A stretch of 64,000 nt of DNA from Ustilaginoidea virens (lineage: Eukaryota; Ascomycota; Sordariomycetes; Hypocreales; Clavicipitaceae). The notes below the pieces were generated by a model, which had not been told where the DNA came from, made no database searches, and saw nothing but the letters and a program-made list of their open reading frames with translations. The DNA lies in the NCBI RefSeq assembly GCF_000687475.1, contig NC_057317.1, forward strand, positions 4,650,501-4,714,500. The letters run 5' to 3'. Positions 1 through 12,120 of this stretch are shown piece by piece. Every line of letters begins with the position of its first letter. The first letter of the stretch is position 1. Both the position numbers and the translations under genes were made by a program.

Positions 1-457
1 TGAAAGAAAAAAACCACAACAAAACAGCTCTTCTGTGGAGTATCTGTCGTGGACGGGGAAGAGTGGGAGGCGCTGAAACGATACAACATGAATGCGCTTT
101 ATAGCCTGGGGGTTACCGGAGACGAAGGAGTCGGAGGATTGAAGTCGACAGACAGCAGGACGGAATGCCTCACGTCAGAATGAATCGAGAGGTTTACGTG
201 GAGCACGCGAGACTGGCGCAAGGAGGAGGATGGGGGGCGGTTTGTTCAGCGACCATCAGGCCCATCAGCTCATTCATCAGCGTGGACAAAGAGGGAGACG
301 GAATGAAGCAGCCATGCACGTCCCTCTACAGGTCTCGTATTGGCAAGTAGTGCATTCCGTACTACTGCAAGTCGATGCCGAGCCAGTGACGCCCAGGAGA
401 GACTCCAAGATGGGCATGCATATCTGCACTTTGGGAAGAGAGCTCGAGCTTGTGGCA

Positions 458-497
458 GGAATGCGGGAATGCGGGAATGCAGGAATGCAGGAATCGG
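458..497. repeat. 8-bp minisatellite, about five units
   Basis: The unit GGAATGCG (or GGAATGCA) is repeated about five times in tandem in non-coding DNA. Confidence 0.8.
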
Positions 498-1407
498 GAT
501 TTTGACCTGGTGCTGCTACCGCAAATGGCAACATGCACACATCTACGGAGCAGTGGCTGCCTGAATAGCTGCGCACCGTCTCGTCTCGCCTTTGTCCGCA
601 GAGGCGGTGCATGCCAAAGTCATGCTCATGCTAGGACAAAACGCAGTGGAGAATGATGGGAAGCCAAACGGGTCAACTGGTCTTTTGTGACCAGAGATGT
701 GGTGGTGCATGGGTTCGAAATAGTGCCAGTTCCTGCGTCTTGACTCCTGAATCCTGAATCCTGGGGGGGGGGGACCTGACATCACGTATCGAATTGTGCT
801 CATGTGGCCTACGGAGTAAGTTTGATTGACATTTGGATACTCACAGTCACAGCCCCCGGGGGTTTCCGGTCCCACGTGGGCCGCGGGATGCAACCGCAAA
901 TCCGTCCTCGCTTACGGTGGCCAATCAGCTGGCCCCTCCCTTGAGCCCAATTGGCTCCCATGTCCTCATCTTGCACTTGGCCCGCCGACACCGCTCTCGA
1001 TGGCAGGACAGGCCGAGCATCGGCAGGGCGGGCTGAGAACGCGCCCATCTCCCGTCTCCTGCACTTGTTTCATCGACGTCGTCGTCTCATCAAATCCATG
1101 GTGGAGCGCTCGGGTTAGTCCGCACAAAGGTCAGAACTCACAGGTGCTCGCTTACATTATCCCGAACAGGCATCATCAGTTTGGCCTCCTACGCCAACAA
1201 GTGTCCGCACTAACGGGCGCCTCACCGAGGTACCCAGACGTAACTTGCCGGCCGGCATCTGCATACTGGCCTTGCTTTGCCCTGCTTGCCACGATACCCG
1301 GCGCTACACGCTGCCGAATTTAGTACGGAACTCATTGCTGTGCGCATCATCACCAGAACGTCAAAAGCTCGCTAGGCAGAGCCAATGGTGCCACAACTTG
1401 TCCACGT

Positions 1408-1446
1408 CGCCTCGCCTCGCCTCGCCTCGCACCGCACCGCACCGCA
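1408..1446. repeat. Pentanucleotide repeat CGCCT then CGCAC
   Basis: About four CGCCT units run directly into about three CGCAC units. It is non-coding. Confidence 0.85.
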
Positions 1447-2333
1447 TACGGAGAATGATGCTTCCTGCTGTCAAGGAACCGGGGTCTATCCACGCCCCAA
1501 TCTTGGTGGGCAGTAGTAGCCTGGACGCCATACGAAGCAAAAGGCTCGCCCTGTCGGACAATTTCCCTCCTCCCCCCTTGCCCCCACGATGCTAATAAAC
1601 CTTCTGATGGGTCCCATGTCAGTAGCCGGCCGGAGGGTGAAACGTGCTGAGCCATTGTTGCACACTTGGGCTTTTGCACCGTGGTCAGTTTGCGACTAGA
1701 ACAGGACCGTGTTCAGCTTCGTGGCTGATGCAAAAGTTCCCCAAGTGCTGCCCTCTCAGCTGCTTCCAGTCTCTTCTGTTGTTCAGGTCCGTCCGAGGGT
1801 GCGCGCCTCAGCCATGTTCTAGGCCGAGTCGGCAAGCCCTTGGCCCCCGGGGTGCGAGTGAAGCAGCAACAATTCCCCCGTCATGGCGGTTATTTTAGCT
1901 TCAATCTTTAGTCCGCGGCTTACGTTCTATCGGATCAGCCCCGAACAACAGGAGGGGGCAGGTTCAAGGGCGGATGCTGCTGCTGCTGCTGCTGCTATTT
2001 GCCCTGGTGAGCAATCGAGCCCTCAAGCCTCCTTTTGTTTTGGTCCGTCGTCTCATTGCCGAGCCAAGCCTTGCTCGCAATGACGTTCTACACCTCATCA
2101 CTTTTCACGTCGGCATCAAACCGTGTTGTGAATCCGAGGCCAAGACCCAGGGCATCACCTCAGGGACACATTCTGGGTTTATTGAGCAACGCCTATAAGT
2201 ATGACTGCCCCTCCGTCCGGCCTAATCAGAACTTGACCCCGTTGGTGACAATTCCGCATATAGCTTACATGACACAATATTCTCCACCGCTCCTACAAGA
2301 ACCGTTCCAGCCAGTCAGCTGCTACTTTGACAT

Positions 2334-3986
2334 ATGCCAGCCGCCAAAGTTCGCGACGTGCTACACAGAGACACCGACTTTCGCGCCAAGCGTGGTAATG
2401 CCGCCACCTCACCTGGAACCATTCAGCGTAGCAGTCAGGGCATGGGCGAGCTTCAAGAACATGGCGTCGTCCTTGATGGCTCTCGTCACCATGTGCTGAG
2501 AAAACTCGACTCGGCCAACCCCCCTAAACTTCACCTGCATTACCTTGCAACCTCAGGTGATGGTGAACCCCCCATGGTTTTGAAGTTGGCTCCCGCTTCG
2601 GCACGACCGCTCCGCTTCGAATACCGGTCATTAAGATCCGAGGCCCTGCTTTTGCAATGGCTGGCCGACCTGCACCTCGACCTTTCCACGCAGGGCAAAT
2701 ACTGCAACTGTCAGCAGCTGCCCATGAATCCCAGTCAAGGCAACAGCAACGGAGACGACCATGGCTGCTCAAAACGCCCGCAACCTCTTCCCGACCGCGT
2801 TCCCGACTTCGTCCCCGACATCGTCAAACATGGGTATGCAAAGGTACCGCACGGTCTTGAGTATCTCTTGACCAAACAAGCCCAGGGAGTTCCTCTTTCA
2901 ACTCTTGCCCAGAAACTCTCCCAAAGCCACCGCAAATCTGTCAACTACCAGATAGGACAACTGATTCACCGCATATCACTGCATAAATCGCCTTGCGGGA
3001 GATTTGGCAACACTTCTGCTGTTTTGGAGCTCAGCAGACAAGGCCACCCCAGTTCACACCGAGTTCCCGCCACATGCACACGCAATCGCGTTTACACTTG
3101 CTGGTCAGAGGCCTTCCTGTCTTTACTGGAGTCTGTCTTGAGGGACGCCGAGGACGCTGCCGTGTCTGTTCAGTACGAAAAGATCCGACATCATGCCCGG
3201 CGCTTCAAGCACGTACTCGATGAGGTGACAGTACCTAGTCTGGTAGTACTTGATGCCGGCCTGGACTCCAACACGCTCATTACCCCTCCTGGACACAACG
3301 AGATGAAGTCTTTCTCGGTAACGGAGAGCACGAGCGAGGACGCCGCCGATGCAAACGATGCGCATCTTTCCCCACCCCCGACAGATCAAGAACCCCACTC
3401 GATCGCTGCTAATCAAGTCTCTGATGGAGATGATGAGCATGCAACCGGAGCAGCGAGAGAGGACACCTGCAGCAGCGAAAACCGTGCACCAGCGGTTATA
3501 GGCATCCGGGACTGGCACAATAGCGTCTTTGGAGACCCGAGCTTTGCGCTGGTTCTGACCAAGAGTGAGGATTCAGTTGTGTGGGACGGAGTTCGGTCTC
3601 TGACTCATGATGCGACGTTCGCAGAGAGGGACGAAGCGGACGGTTTAGGGAACAAGGGCGAGAAACCTCGTGTCCGCCGACTGCTGTATGAGTGCTATCA
3701 TGCAGTCACAGCGATAGTTACCGAATACTATCGCATGAGTATCGACAGTGATGATCGAGAGCTACCTGCGAGGAGGAGGCTTGTACAAGTATTGGCTGAA
3801 CTGGATAAGCTCGACGCTTCCAGAGAGAAGAAACAAACCAACGCCAGCTCACCAGCACCGGTGGCCAAACGACAGAAGAGGGAGACTTCGGACTCGCCTC
3901 CCCCGTCGCAGACCAGACCAGACATACGGCGTGAGAGGCGAATCTCGGACCATTATCGCAGGCCTTCCGCAGACACCTGGAATTGA
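2334..3986 (+). CDS. Aminoglycoside phosphotransferase-like (APH fold) protein, probably kinase-dead
   Basis: A single-exon frame of 550 aa. Residues about 55-110 (LRKLD, VLKLAP, FEYRSLRSEALLLQWL) resemble the N-lobe of fungal APH/choline-kinase-like proteins. GIRDWHNSVFGDP at 390-402 matches the usual GIIDWE..GDP metal-binding region of that fold. The catalytic HGDxxxxN motif is not visible: the matching place reads LDAGLDSN (306-313). The two motifs are split by an acidic, low-complexity insert at about 320-385. The C-terminal 60 residues are basic and Pro/Ser-rich. Methionine 37 (position 2442) is an equally good start, because the first 36 residues look unconserved. The gene converges on the ecdysoneless-family gene with only about 100 nt between stops. 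No biological role is known to me. The fold call is by motif only. Confidence 0.6.
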   Translation: MPAAKVRDVLHRDTDFRAKRGNAATSPGTIQRSSQGMGELQEHGVVLDGSRHHVLRKLDSANPPKLHLHYLATSGDGEPPMVLKLAPASARPLRFEYRSLRSEALLLQWLADLHLDLSTQGKYCNCQQLPMNPSQGNSNGDDHGCSKRPQPLPDRVPDFVPDIVKHGYAKVPHGLEYLLTKQAQGVPLSTLAQKLSQSHRKSVNYQIGQLIHRISLHKSPCGRFGNTSAVLELSRQGHPSSHRVPATCTRNRVYTCWSEAFLSLLESVLRDAEDAAVSVQYEKIRHHARRFKHVLDEVTVPSLVVLDAGLDSNTLITPPGHNEMKSFSVTESTSEDAADANDAHLSPPPTDQEPHSIAANQVSDGDDEHATGAAREDTCSSENRAPAVIGIRDWHNSVFGDPSFALVLTKSEDSVVWDGVRSLTHDATFAERDEADGLGNKGEKPRVRRLLYECYHAVTAIVTEYYRMSIDSDDRELPARRRLVQVLAELDKLDASREKKQTNASSPAPVAKRQKRETSDSPPPSQTRPDIRRERRISDHYRRPSADTWN

Positions 3987-4090
3987 ACTCGGCGTGACAT
4001 CACATACCCGGGTGGGGTGACTTTGATCAATCCGGTTTTCTCGTCTCGGACCGGCGCCTCGCCTTGCGTCTTGTAAACATTCTTGCAATG

Positions 4091-5985
4091 TCATGACTCA
4101 TCCTCATCGTCTCTTGGCAGCGTCAATCCCATCATGCCCAAGAGATTACCCGCAGGCCCAGCCATGCCAGCCTGCCCTTTGAAACTTTCGAGAATGTTCT
4201 GAGCCAGGTGGTAGTCGACATCTACTATCCCTTCCCCATCTTCTGGATCAACAGTTGCCTTGACTTGCCGCACAGCATCTCGGCGTGATGCTTGAGTTGG
4301 CATTGGTCGTCTGCCGGCATCCGAGACCAGGTTCAAGGCACCATTCTGCTTCAATTCAGCCTCCAGCTGAAGAGAAAGTTGCTGCAGTTCACCGGAATCG
4401 TCGTCCAAACCTTGTGCACTCGGCGGGAGGGTGTTGTGCGGCTCACCCAAGGCTACAGCTGACGTGCTCCCAGCACCTTGGTCCGGAAGACCCATCATAT
4501 CCCTCATCATCTTTGCAAATTCTTCGTCGTCAAAGCTGATGATTTTGTCTTCGTACTCGCTGTCTTCGTCCGACATTTCCGCTTCATCGTCATTTCCCTC
4601 CCCGTCGATGGAGGCCCCGTCCAGGCCGGATTTGTCATCATTCAGAAACGCTTCGAACCGAGACACCATCTTGCTAAGATCCGTTTGAATCTGAGAGTTA
4701 CCAGGACGAGCACTCTCCTCCGTCTTTGACTGACCGGGTGCTCCTTGTTGTGCGAGACCACGCTCAAACTCGTCGAAATCGATTTCCATCCAGCCCTCGT
4801 CGTCATTGCGCTCTTGATTCGGCCACGACCGAATCTCCCGGTCGGTGGGCAGAACTCCGGGGCCGTCTTCCGCGAGGTCTTGCAACAGGATCCCCAATTG
4901 CTGGACCACGCGATGCCGACTTTGGTGTGCACGTTTAGAGAGAATTTCATATCCACATGTCAGTTTCATGCCCATTTCAAGTCGAGGCAGCCGTTTTCCG
5001 TTGGACGAGGAATACGCGGTTTCGAAGAGGGCTTTCCATCTTGGCGGGGGCTCAAAACGCTGCGACTTTAACTGTGCGAAGAGCACCCTGCTAAACTGGA
5101 CGCTCGTTGTGACCAGGTCTTCCGGAGGAAAGGTCAGCGGACCGGACACAGACATGATTTGCTTCAACGCGACGACGTCCCGGAGATAAAACGATTCCAC
5201 AGCCATCGAGATAGATTTCGGTAACTCGTGCAGGACGTACGCGAGTGTTCTGGGGATGGTGACGAGAGAATGATGAGCAGAGGAGACTATGTGCTCTGGA
5301 TACTTTTCCAGTCTGTAGAAGGCCTCTGACTCTATCATGGGAGAATGGACCAGCGCGCTCGGCTTGCTTTTCAGAAACTCGACGGCGGCGCGGAGGCTAA
5401 TAGCCCCTTGCTGTGGAAGCTGGCCAGGTTGGTGGTCCTGGGCAGATGATGATGGTATGATGAGCAGTTTTGAGTCGTGAATCCAGACCCGGTTTTCATC
5501 CGTGTCTGGACTGATCCATGCCGGCAGGACGCCGGCTGCCTCTATCAACAAGAATTCGCCGTCAGAGTCGGCGACGCGGACCCAGAGGTGGCGAAACGTC
5601 TTGGTCAGTTCGCGCAGCATGTACACAATGAGCCACTCGTCCTCGACGGCATCACCGTAGTCTGTTGCGCCGTAAAGAAATGCTTGACCTGCCCCCGGGA
5701 ATGTCAGCAACGTGGTGTGTTATTGCACCGTGGACGTGTGTGTAGCTCTCCCCCACCTTGCCCGGTCTTTAGTTCCAGGCGGAACTCGTCCCGCTGCCAG
5801 ATGTAGTTGTCAGCGAGGCTGCGGCAGAGCTCCAGGGCTGCTTTCTGAAGCGCGCCCAGTTGCTCAGTAAGCCTCCTGCCATCTGCTCGGCGGTCGATGA
5901 TGAAGAGGAAATACTCGACGCGGCACTCGTTGGCGTGCCGGCGACCAGCGTCTACATCCGGGAGAGACGGCTCGCGGCACTCCAT
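4091..5985 (-). CDS. ecd: Ecdysoneless/SGT1-family regulatory protein
   Basis: Two exons, complement(4091-5688, 5757-5985), with a 68-nt GT-AG intron, give 608 aa. The N-terminus has the family block VEYFLFIID followed by DNYIWQRDEF, and exon 2 continues with the FLYGATDYGDAVEDEW block, which is typical of Ecd/hSGT1 proteins. The middle region ALVHSPMIESEAFYRLEKYP is also family-like. The C-terminal third is very acidic (EMSDEDSEYED, ISFDDEEFAKMMRDMMG), as expected. In other organisms these proteins take part in transcription, pre-mRNA splicing and cell-cycle control; in fungi the job is less clear. The ATG at 5985 was chosen because the frame has no upstream ATG before position 6150. An ATG at 6118 in another frame would need an extra intron. 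The gene is divergent from smc6. Confidence 0.85.
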
Positions 5986-7061
5986 TTCTCTCCGAGACGT
6001 TGTACTCGGTATGGCAGGCTGTTGGCAGGGCTTGTTGCCCAGCCACCTTTGCGGGCGGCGTGGCGTGACTTGGCTTTGCGTTTGGGCTTTTGGCTGCTGC
6101 TGGAGGCGACTCGTCCACTCTAGTGCCGGGTGATTGGTGCCGGGTGAGTACGGAGTACGAGTTGCGCTGTTGGAGAAGCCGGCTCCAGTGTCGTCGTTTC
6201 GTTATAGCTCAGGGTGTGGTTTTGCAGTTTGTAGCTTGTAGTCGGACCAGGGGAAGAGGGAAGGTTTCGAGGCTGGGTTGTGGAGTTGCCGCGAGGACGC
6301 GGGCCAAGTCGTCAAACAACCGGAACCTCTCTTGGCAAGGTGATGCTACAGCATAGATACAGCCTGGCAGGCATGGTCGATACTACCTCTGACGCACATG
6401 GTACGCAGTTACTGCTCTGGTGATGAAAGTGAAAACAATCAGAATCTTGAGACGTCCTGCCCAGAGAGCTTGGAAGTGTGTATTACGTAAGCGACCCGTG
6501 GATTCAGCCCTCCAGAAGGCCGTAGTTACCCGTACTGGTACTTTCGCTAGGTGGTGGGGTTTGGGTGGGTTCAATAGAAAGACCGCTTAAAAGCAAAAAC
6601 TGCAAAGATGCATACATGCATGTGCTAAGCAGCCTCCCACCCCTATGTATTCACCTAGAAGGCACATGCAGTTACAAATGATAGATAGCCTTCCTCGGCG
6701 GGCTTTGGGCTTTGGTGGGGGCTTTCGTGCCCGCAGGACTTTGCGCTGCGAAAACCAGCTCGCGGTTTGACACGCTTCACGCTCGTGGAGGGCGCCCAGT
6801 CGCGTCGTCGTTACGAGGCGTGTTGATGACTCCAGCTACGTGATCGCATCAACATATTCATACCCCGTATCTGATATCAGCACGTCCGTGCCTGCATGCA
6901 ATGTGCCAAGTCTTTTGGACCCAAACCTCTCTTACTCTGGAATTTGCATGGTAGCCCATCCGCCAGATTGACTGCTCTCCCGTTGGGCATCAGGAAACTC
7001 CAAAAAAAAAAAAAAAAAAAAAAAAAAAAGGAAGAAAAGAGGGGGAAGGGGGCCCGAGACG
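5986..7061. other. Divergent promoter region, ecd-like / smc6
   Basis: No gene was seen in this 1.1 kb. It separates the starts of two divergent genes. A GTACGGAGTAC motif lies at 6148-6158. A run of about 27 A residues (about 7002-7029) ends some 33 nt before the smc6 ATG. Confidence 0.6.
7002..7029 (+). repeat. Poly-A tract in the smc6 leader
   Basis: An uninterrupted run of about 27 A sits just upstream of the smc6 start codon, probably in its 5' UTR. Its length is likely to vary between isolates and sequencing runs. Confidence 0.9.
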
Positions 7062-10000
7062 ATGGCGCCTGGGAAGCGGACAAGGTCGGCCGCAGACAGT
7101 CAGGAACCAAGCGATGTCTGGCACACTCCAGAGACTCGCGCGGCGAGACCAAACCATTTGTCGGAATCGCAGCTGGTGAGGCTCGTTCGCAAACCCCCTT
7201 TCAAAGCGTCCGTTGGCTGACACGGGAAACACCAGAAACGGCGGCGTCTTTCCCCAGAAGCACAGTCGGTAGTCTCGCGCGACGGGTCCAACAATCCTGA
7301 CGCGGAAGAAAGTTCCGACGAAGATGTCGAGGATGAAGCGGCCGTGGGGGCCCCTTCGCCGCCGCAGACGCAGTATGAGCTCATGAGAGATGCCGGCTTC
7401 AGGCACCTGCAGAATACCGACAAGGACGATCTCGAGGCTACGCAAAAGCTCAACCAGCGCCCAACCAGCGTGGGCAACAACATGGCTGCCGAGAGCGGCA
7501 TCATCGAGAGCATCACTTGCTACAACTTCATGTGCCACGAGCGCCTGCACGTGGAGCTCGGGCCTTTGATCAACTTCATCGTCGGGGAGAACGGTAGCGG
7601 CAAGAGCGCGGTGCTCACTGCGTTGACGTTGTGTCTGGGAGGCAAGGCCAGCGACACCAACAGAGGCGGCAGCTTAAAGTCGTTTGTAAAGGAAGGCCGG
7701 GATCATGCGAGTTTGGTGGTCAGGATAAAAAACGCCGGCTCCGACGCGTATCAGCCCGACGTCTACGGCAACTTCATCGTCGTCGAGCGATACTTTTCCA
7801 GGACGGGCAGCAGTGGTTTCAAGATCAAGAATGACAAGGGTCGCATCATATCGACCAAGAAGCAGGAGGTGGACGAGATCTCCGAATGGTACGCTCTGCA
7901 GATGGGCAATCCCTTGATGGTGCTCTCCCAAGACAATGCCCGGCAGTTCTTGAACTCGGCCACGCCCGCTCAGAAGTACAAGTACTTTGTTTCGGGGGTC
8001 CAGCTGGAGCAACTCGACAACGACTACAAAATGTCCCAGGACACCCTGGATCGGACGCTTATCCTGCAAGAAGACCTCCAAGGGAAGCTGGAGCTAGTCA
8101 AGAAGGAGATGGAGGAGTCCCACAGGCTGGCGAATATAGTTTCCAAGAATAGCAGTCTGCGCGAGAGGGCTCGGCATTATCGCAACCAAATGATCTGGTC
8201 GCAGGTCGTTGAACAGGAACGGGGCCTTGAAAAGATCACCGAAGAACTAGAGGCCCGGGCGGCAAAGATTCTCGAGCTGGAAAACGACTGCGTAGGAAAA
8301 GCAAAGGCGTTTGACGATGTGCAGGAGAAGCTGGAGCGAAGCAAGAAGCTGCGAGAGGGCTTGAATGAAGAGTCCGGTGCCGTGGAAGAATCCATCCAGG
8401 CAGCGGAAGAAGTTTGGACCAAGGCCAAGAAAGAGTTGCAAGACCAGCTTCTGGAGGAAAGAGATGCTCACTCGCGCCTGACGGCGTTGAGGAGCGGGAT
8501 TGCAACGTTCGACACCAAGATTCAAGGAGAGCTGCAGAAGCTCAACGAGTCCAGCGGTCCTGCTCGCGCCGAAAAGGAATCGGAGCGCGACAGATTCAAG
8601 GAGCGACAGACGGAGCTGATGCGCCGCATCGACGACGAACGGCTGAAAACGCCCGTCCTCCAGTCTCGGAAAGCGGAGGCAGAGCAAGCTGTCGCGGAGC
8701 AACAACGGCTCCAGGAAAACAAGCGCAAGGACATTGTGCTCGCCGAGCAAAGAGTACAAGAGCTGAAAAGGAGCACCGGCTCCAAGTACGACGGCTTCGA
8801 TCGTGAAATCCCGCAATTGGCGAGAGCGGTCGCCTCGGATCCAGGCTTCGAAAACAAACCGCTAGGACCCTTGGGCGCCTACGTCAAGCTTCTCAAGCCC
8901 GAATGGGCCGGGATTCTGGACAAGACCCTGGGCGAAGCGCTCAATGCTTTTGTGGTCAGGAGCAAGAGGGATCAGTCTCGCCTGTCCGCGCTGATGCGTC
9001 GGTTAAACATGAGAAAGCCGCCGCCGGTTTACATCGCATATGGGGGGCGCATCGAAACGACAAGCCAGGAGCCACCGGCAGAGTTTGACACCATTCTACG
9101 GGTCCTGGACTTTGATGAAGAAGTGGTTCGTTCGCAATTTATCATCAACAACCAGATTGAGAAGGTGATTCTCATCAAGGAGCGGGTGGAGGCGCAGAGG
9201 GTCATGATCGACAATGGGCCGCCGCCCAATGTTGCGGCCTGCCTTTGCTTCCATGACGGCAAGGGGAAGCGCGGTCAAGGGTTGCGATACACGAACCGAG
9301 GCGGAACGATAGGGTCAAGTCCTGTCGTGACCCAGAACCTGCGATCAAGGATGCAGTCCGACTCGGCTCGGCAGCTCGATCTACAGCGAGACGACCTGAA
9401 ACAGCTTGAGCTGGAACTCCTGGACATCAACGCGGAGGATCGCAGGGCGCGACAAGAACTGAAACGCACCAATTCGGAGCTGGAGCAGCAGAAGAACACG
9501 GTCAAAGACGTCGAAAACGAGCTGCGCCGAACCGACGCTGACGTTGAAAAAGTACTGGAAGAGTTGGACAGTTTCGAAGGCATTGACGCGCGGCTGGACT
9601 CGCTCCGGGCCGAACGGGATATGAAGAAGGCAGAGGAAGAACAGCTCGGCAACCAGTACGGCAACTTGAAACTGGGAAAACGAGAGCTCAGCACCAAGGC
9701 CGAAGAGGCCAAGAAGAAGCTGGACGAAGTGAGACAGGAGCAAAAGGATTTCCAGAACCGCGTCCACAAGGCAGACGAGAAGGTTCGGAAACTCGAAAAC
9801 ATGAGACGAATCGCTCTCATGGAGAAGAACGCAGCGTACGAAAGCGTCGACATTGAGAAGTCGGAGCTCCGCCGGGCCGAGTCGAAACGCGTCAAGAAGC
9901 GGGAAGCAGTCGAGGACTTTATCCGCCAAGCCGAAGAAGTAGCCCCAGACCGTGTCCACGTCCCAGAGGACGAAGACTACCGAAGCATAGAGAAGAAGTA

Positions 10001-10816
10001 CGAAAAGATACGCGAGCAGCTGCTGCAACGCGAGGCCAGACAAGGTGCCACCGACGAGCAAATCTTCAACCGCGCGCACGAAGCCAAAGCCAAGTACGAC
10101 GACTTTGTGAGGCAGACGCAGGACGTCGACCAGACGGTCAAGTCGCTGAAATACGCCATTGCGGACCGCCTCAACCTGTGGCGTCAGTTCCAGAGGCAGA
10201 TCAGCGCTCGCATCCGAATCCAGTTCAACTACCTGCTGAGCGAGCGTGGCTTTCGGGGCAAGATAGATCTCGACCACCCCAACAGAAAGGTCAACATCCA
10301 CATCGAGCCGGACGAGACGAGGAAAAGCTCGGTTGGCCGAAACACCAAGACGTTGTCTGGAGGAGAAAAGTCGTTTTCGTCCATCTGCATGCTGCTGTCG
10401 GTGTGGGAGGCAATCGGCTCTCCTATCCGCTGCCTCGATGAATTTGACGTCTTCATGGACAATGTCAACCGAGCAATCAGCACCAACATGCTGGTAAGTG
10501 CCAGTGGCCTTTGAGTCCTGACCCATGCCTTGCAAAGTGTTTTTTTTAGACCAATGAAAGCGACTGACGAGAGTTTTTTTTTTTTTTCCTTTTGTTCTTT
10601 GGGGAAAAAGGTCGACACCGCGCGTCGTTCAGTGTCGAGGCAGTACATTTTGATCACCCCCAACGCCATCGAGGGTCGAGCTAGACTTGAGAAGGACGTG
10701 AAAATTATCCGGTATGCTCCCGCAGTGTGCGTCGGAGACGACGCGGGAACAATTGCTAACGCAGCTATCACAGGCTCACCGATCCTCGGCAGCGCACCTT
10801 GGCTTCATTCCGCTGA
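7062..10816 (+). CDS. smc6: SMC6, structural maintenance of chromosomes protein 6
   Basis: Four exons, join(7062-7175, 7236-10493, 10611-10711, 10774-10816), encode 1171 aa, a normal Smc6 length. With Smc5 it forms the SMC5/6 complex, which acts in homologous recombination, replication-fork stability and SUMO-linked repair. The N-terminal head has the Walker A motif GENGSGKS at residues 155-162. Two long coiled coils flank a hinge in the middle (around the KPLGPLGAYVKL region). The C-terminal head has the signature LSGGEKSF near residue 1078 and a Walker B CLDEFDVFMD just after it. The last two exons restore the Smc6 ending QYILITPNAI...VKIIRLTDPRQRTL. Intron 1 (60 nt) carries a perfect CTGAC branch site, and the last intron has GCTAAC. 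The acidic, unconserved N-terminus (about 1-110) is usual. The gene converges on coq9. Confidence 0.95.
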
Positions 10817-11210
10817 GCGATCATGGGGTTGCTTGCCAGACATGACATTGGGGGGGGGGGGTAGTTGTTGGAGGGGGTCCTCACTTTGAACCAGTGTAGT
10901 AAACTGGCCTTTTGAGCTGCCCGTTCTGTTTTGTTTTCCGCCGTGGTTCTCGCAGACGGCGTAAAGTCGGCAGCCATTGCCCTGTCCTGCTTGGCTGCAG
11001 TACGGAGAGTACCAGAGAAGCGATTGCTCGCCAAAGTAGAAGACACGTGTGAACGATATACTAGACTTGTTTTGGCCATTGACTTGACTTTATTCGCTGC
11101 GCTGGCGTATTGAGAGAAACACTTGTACAGGAGTCTAAAAATAAAATGCATTTTGACATTTTGATTAGGATGGTTCTAGTTGGGGCGCAAAGCTGCTCTG
11201 CAGACAACTC
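10817..11210. other. Convergent 3' region, smc6 / coq9
   Basis: No gene was seen. It holds a G run near 10851-10861 and AATAAAA at about 11140 on the plus strand, which could serve smc6 polyadenylation. TACGGAGAG lies at 11001. Confidence 0.5.
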
Positions 11211-12120
11211 TTATATAGGCAGTCCTCTGCTTCTGAGCACGTTGACTGCAGCGTTTGCTGTAAAGCTTGTCCAGGTTGTCAAGTCCCCAATCAGCCCCCC
11301 GACAAGATTTGCTTCCTCCAACCTGCTCGTCAGGAATCTGTTTGTGTTGGCAAAGCCGGGCGACCGGTCGGTGGTCATGTACAGCTCGCTGGCGCTGTAA
11401 ATCATTGACAACGACGCCCGTTTAGAATACCACGACGAGTCGACGGATTCATCTCCCGCGAGGTAGAGTATCTCGTCGGACAGCAGCGCGAGCTCCCGCA
11501 ACGAATCGGACAGGTGGCCCGGCTGGGCCATCATGGCAAGCGCCTACCGCGGTGTATCAGTCGGTCAGTCGGCTGCCAGTGGGGGAGGGCGCATTCGAAT
11601 TTGAAACCGGGGGAAGAGAATGGGGGGGGGGGATACGGGGCAACGGGATATCCCCCCCCTTCCTCTCCTTCCCCGGACAGCTTACGTCTTGCCATTCGTG
11701 TAGTATATCCCGGTTGGCGATCAACCTCGCCCACGTGATGGCGGCGACCTTGCTTCGCAGCGCGCTGCCGGGCTGGTTGCCGGACAAGGCGCGGCTGGTG
11801 TGCGCGAGCGCGAGCCGCTGGGTCTCGAGGTGGAAGCGGACGAGGCTGAAGGCGCCGTCCGGGAGGACGCTGGGGCTGATGTCGAGATAGCCGGCGTCGC
11901 GGGCGCCGAGGTTTAGGGCGCGGCGGGAGAAGCCATGCTGCGGCACGTGGCGGTAGGCCGCGCGAAGGATGGCGAGCTCGGCGGGTCCGGGGGACGGGGG
12001 GGATGCGGACGCGGACGCGGACGCGGGATGCTGGTGCGAGTGGAACGAGGTCCGGAGGAGGGGGATGCGCGTGCGGTGGGCGGCGCGGCGCAGCGAGGGC
12101 GCGACGGAGCGCGAGGACAT
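11211..12120 (-). CDS. coq9: COQ9, ubiquinone biosynthesis protein
   Basis: Two exons, complement(11211-11543, 11686-12120), separated by a 142-nt intron, give 255 aa. COQ9 is a mitochondrial matrix-side lipid-binding protein of the coenzyme Q synthome and is needed for the Coq7 hydroxylation step. The family block AILRAAYRHVPQHGFSRRAL followed by GARDAGYLDISPSVL is present at about residues 45-85. The C-terminal block DESVDSSWYSKRASLS..YSASELYMTTD ends with VNVLRSRGLPI. The first 40 residues are rich in Arg and Ser with few acidic residues, which fits a mitochondrial targeting peptide. The start ATG at 12120 is preferred because upstream in-frame sequence lacks an ATG and is not conserved. 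It is divergent from the gbp2-like gene. Confidence 0.93.

Larger units (their letters stand above)
1..2333. other. Intergenic, no gene recognised
   Basis: I find no reading frame with protein-like composition in this 2.3 kb. It holds short tandem repeats at 458-497, 1408-1446 and about 1975-1996, and a CTATAAGTA TATA-like string near 2193, about 140 nt before the first gene. A TACGGAGTA motif lies at 810-818. The region probably contains the promoter and 5' leader of the APH-like gene, plus the far side of a gene beyond the window edge. Confidence 0.6.

Noticed and set aside
9381..10535. 384-aa open frame on the minus strand
   Set aside because: It is antisense to the smc6 coiled coil and shows no recognised family. 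The plus-strand SMC assignment is unambiguous.
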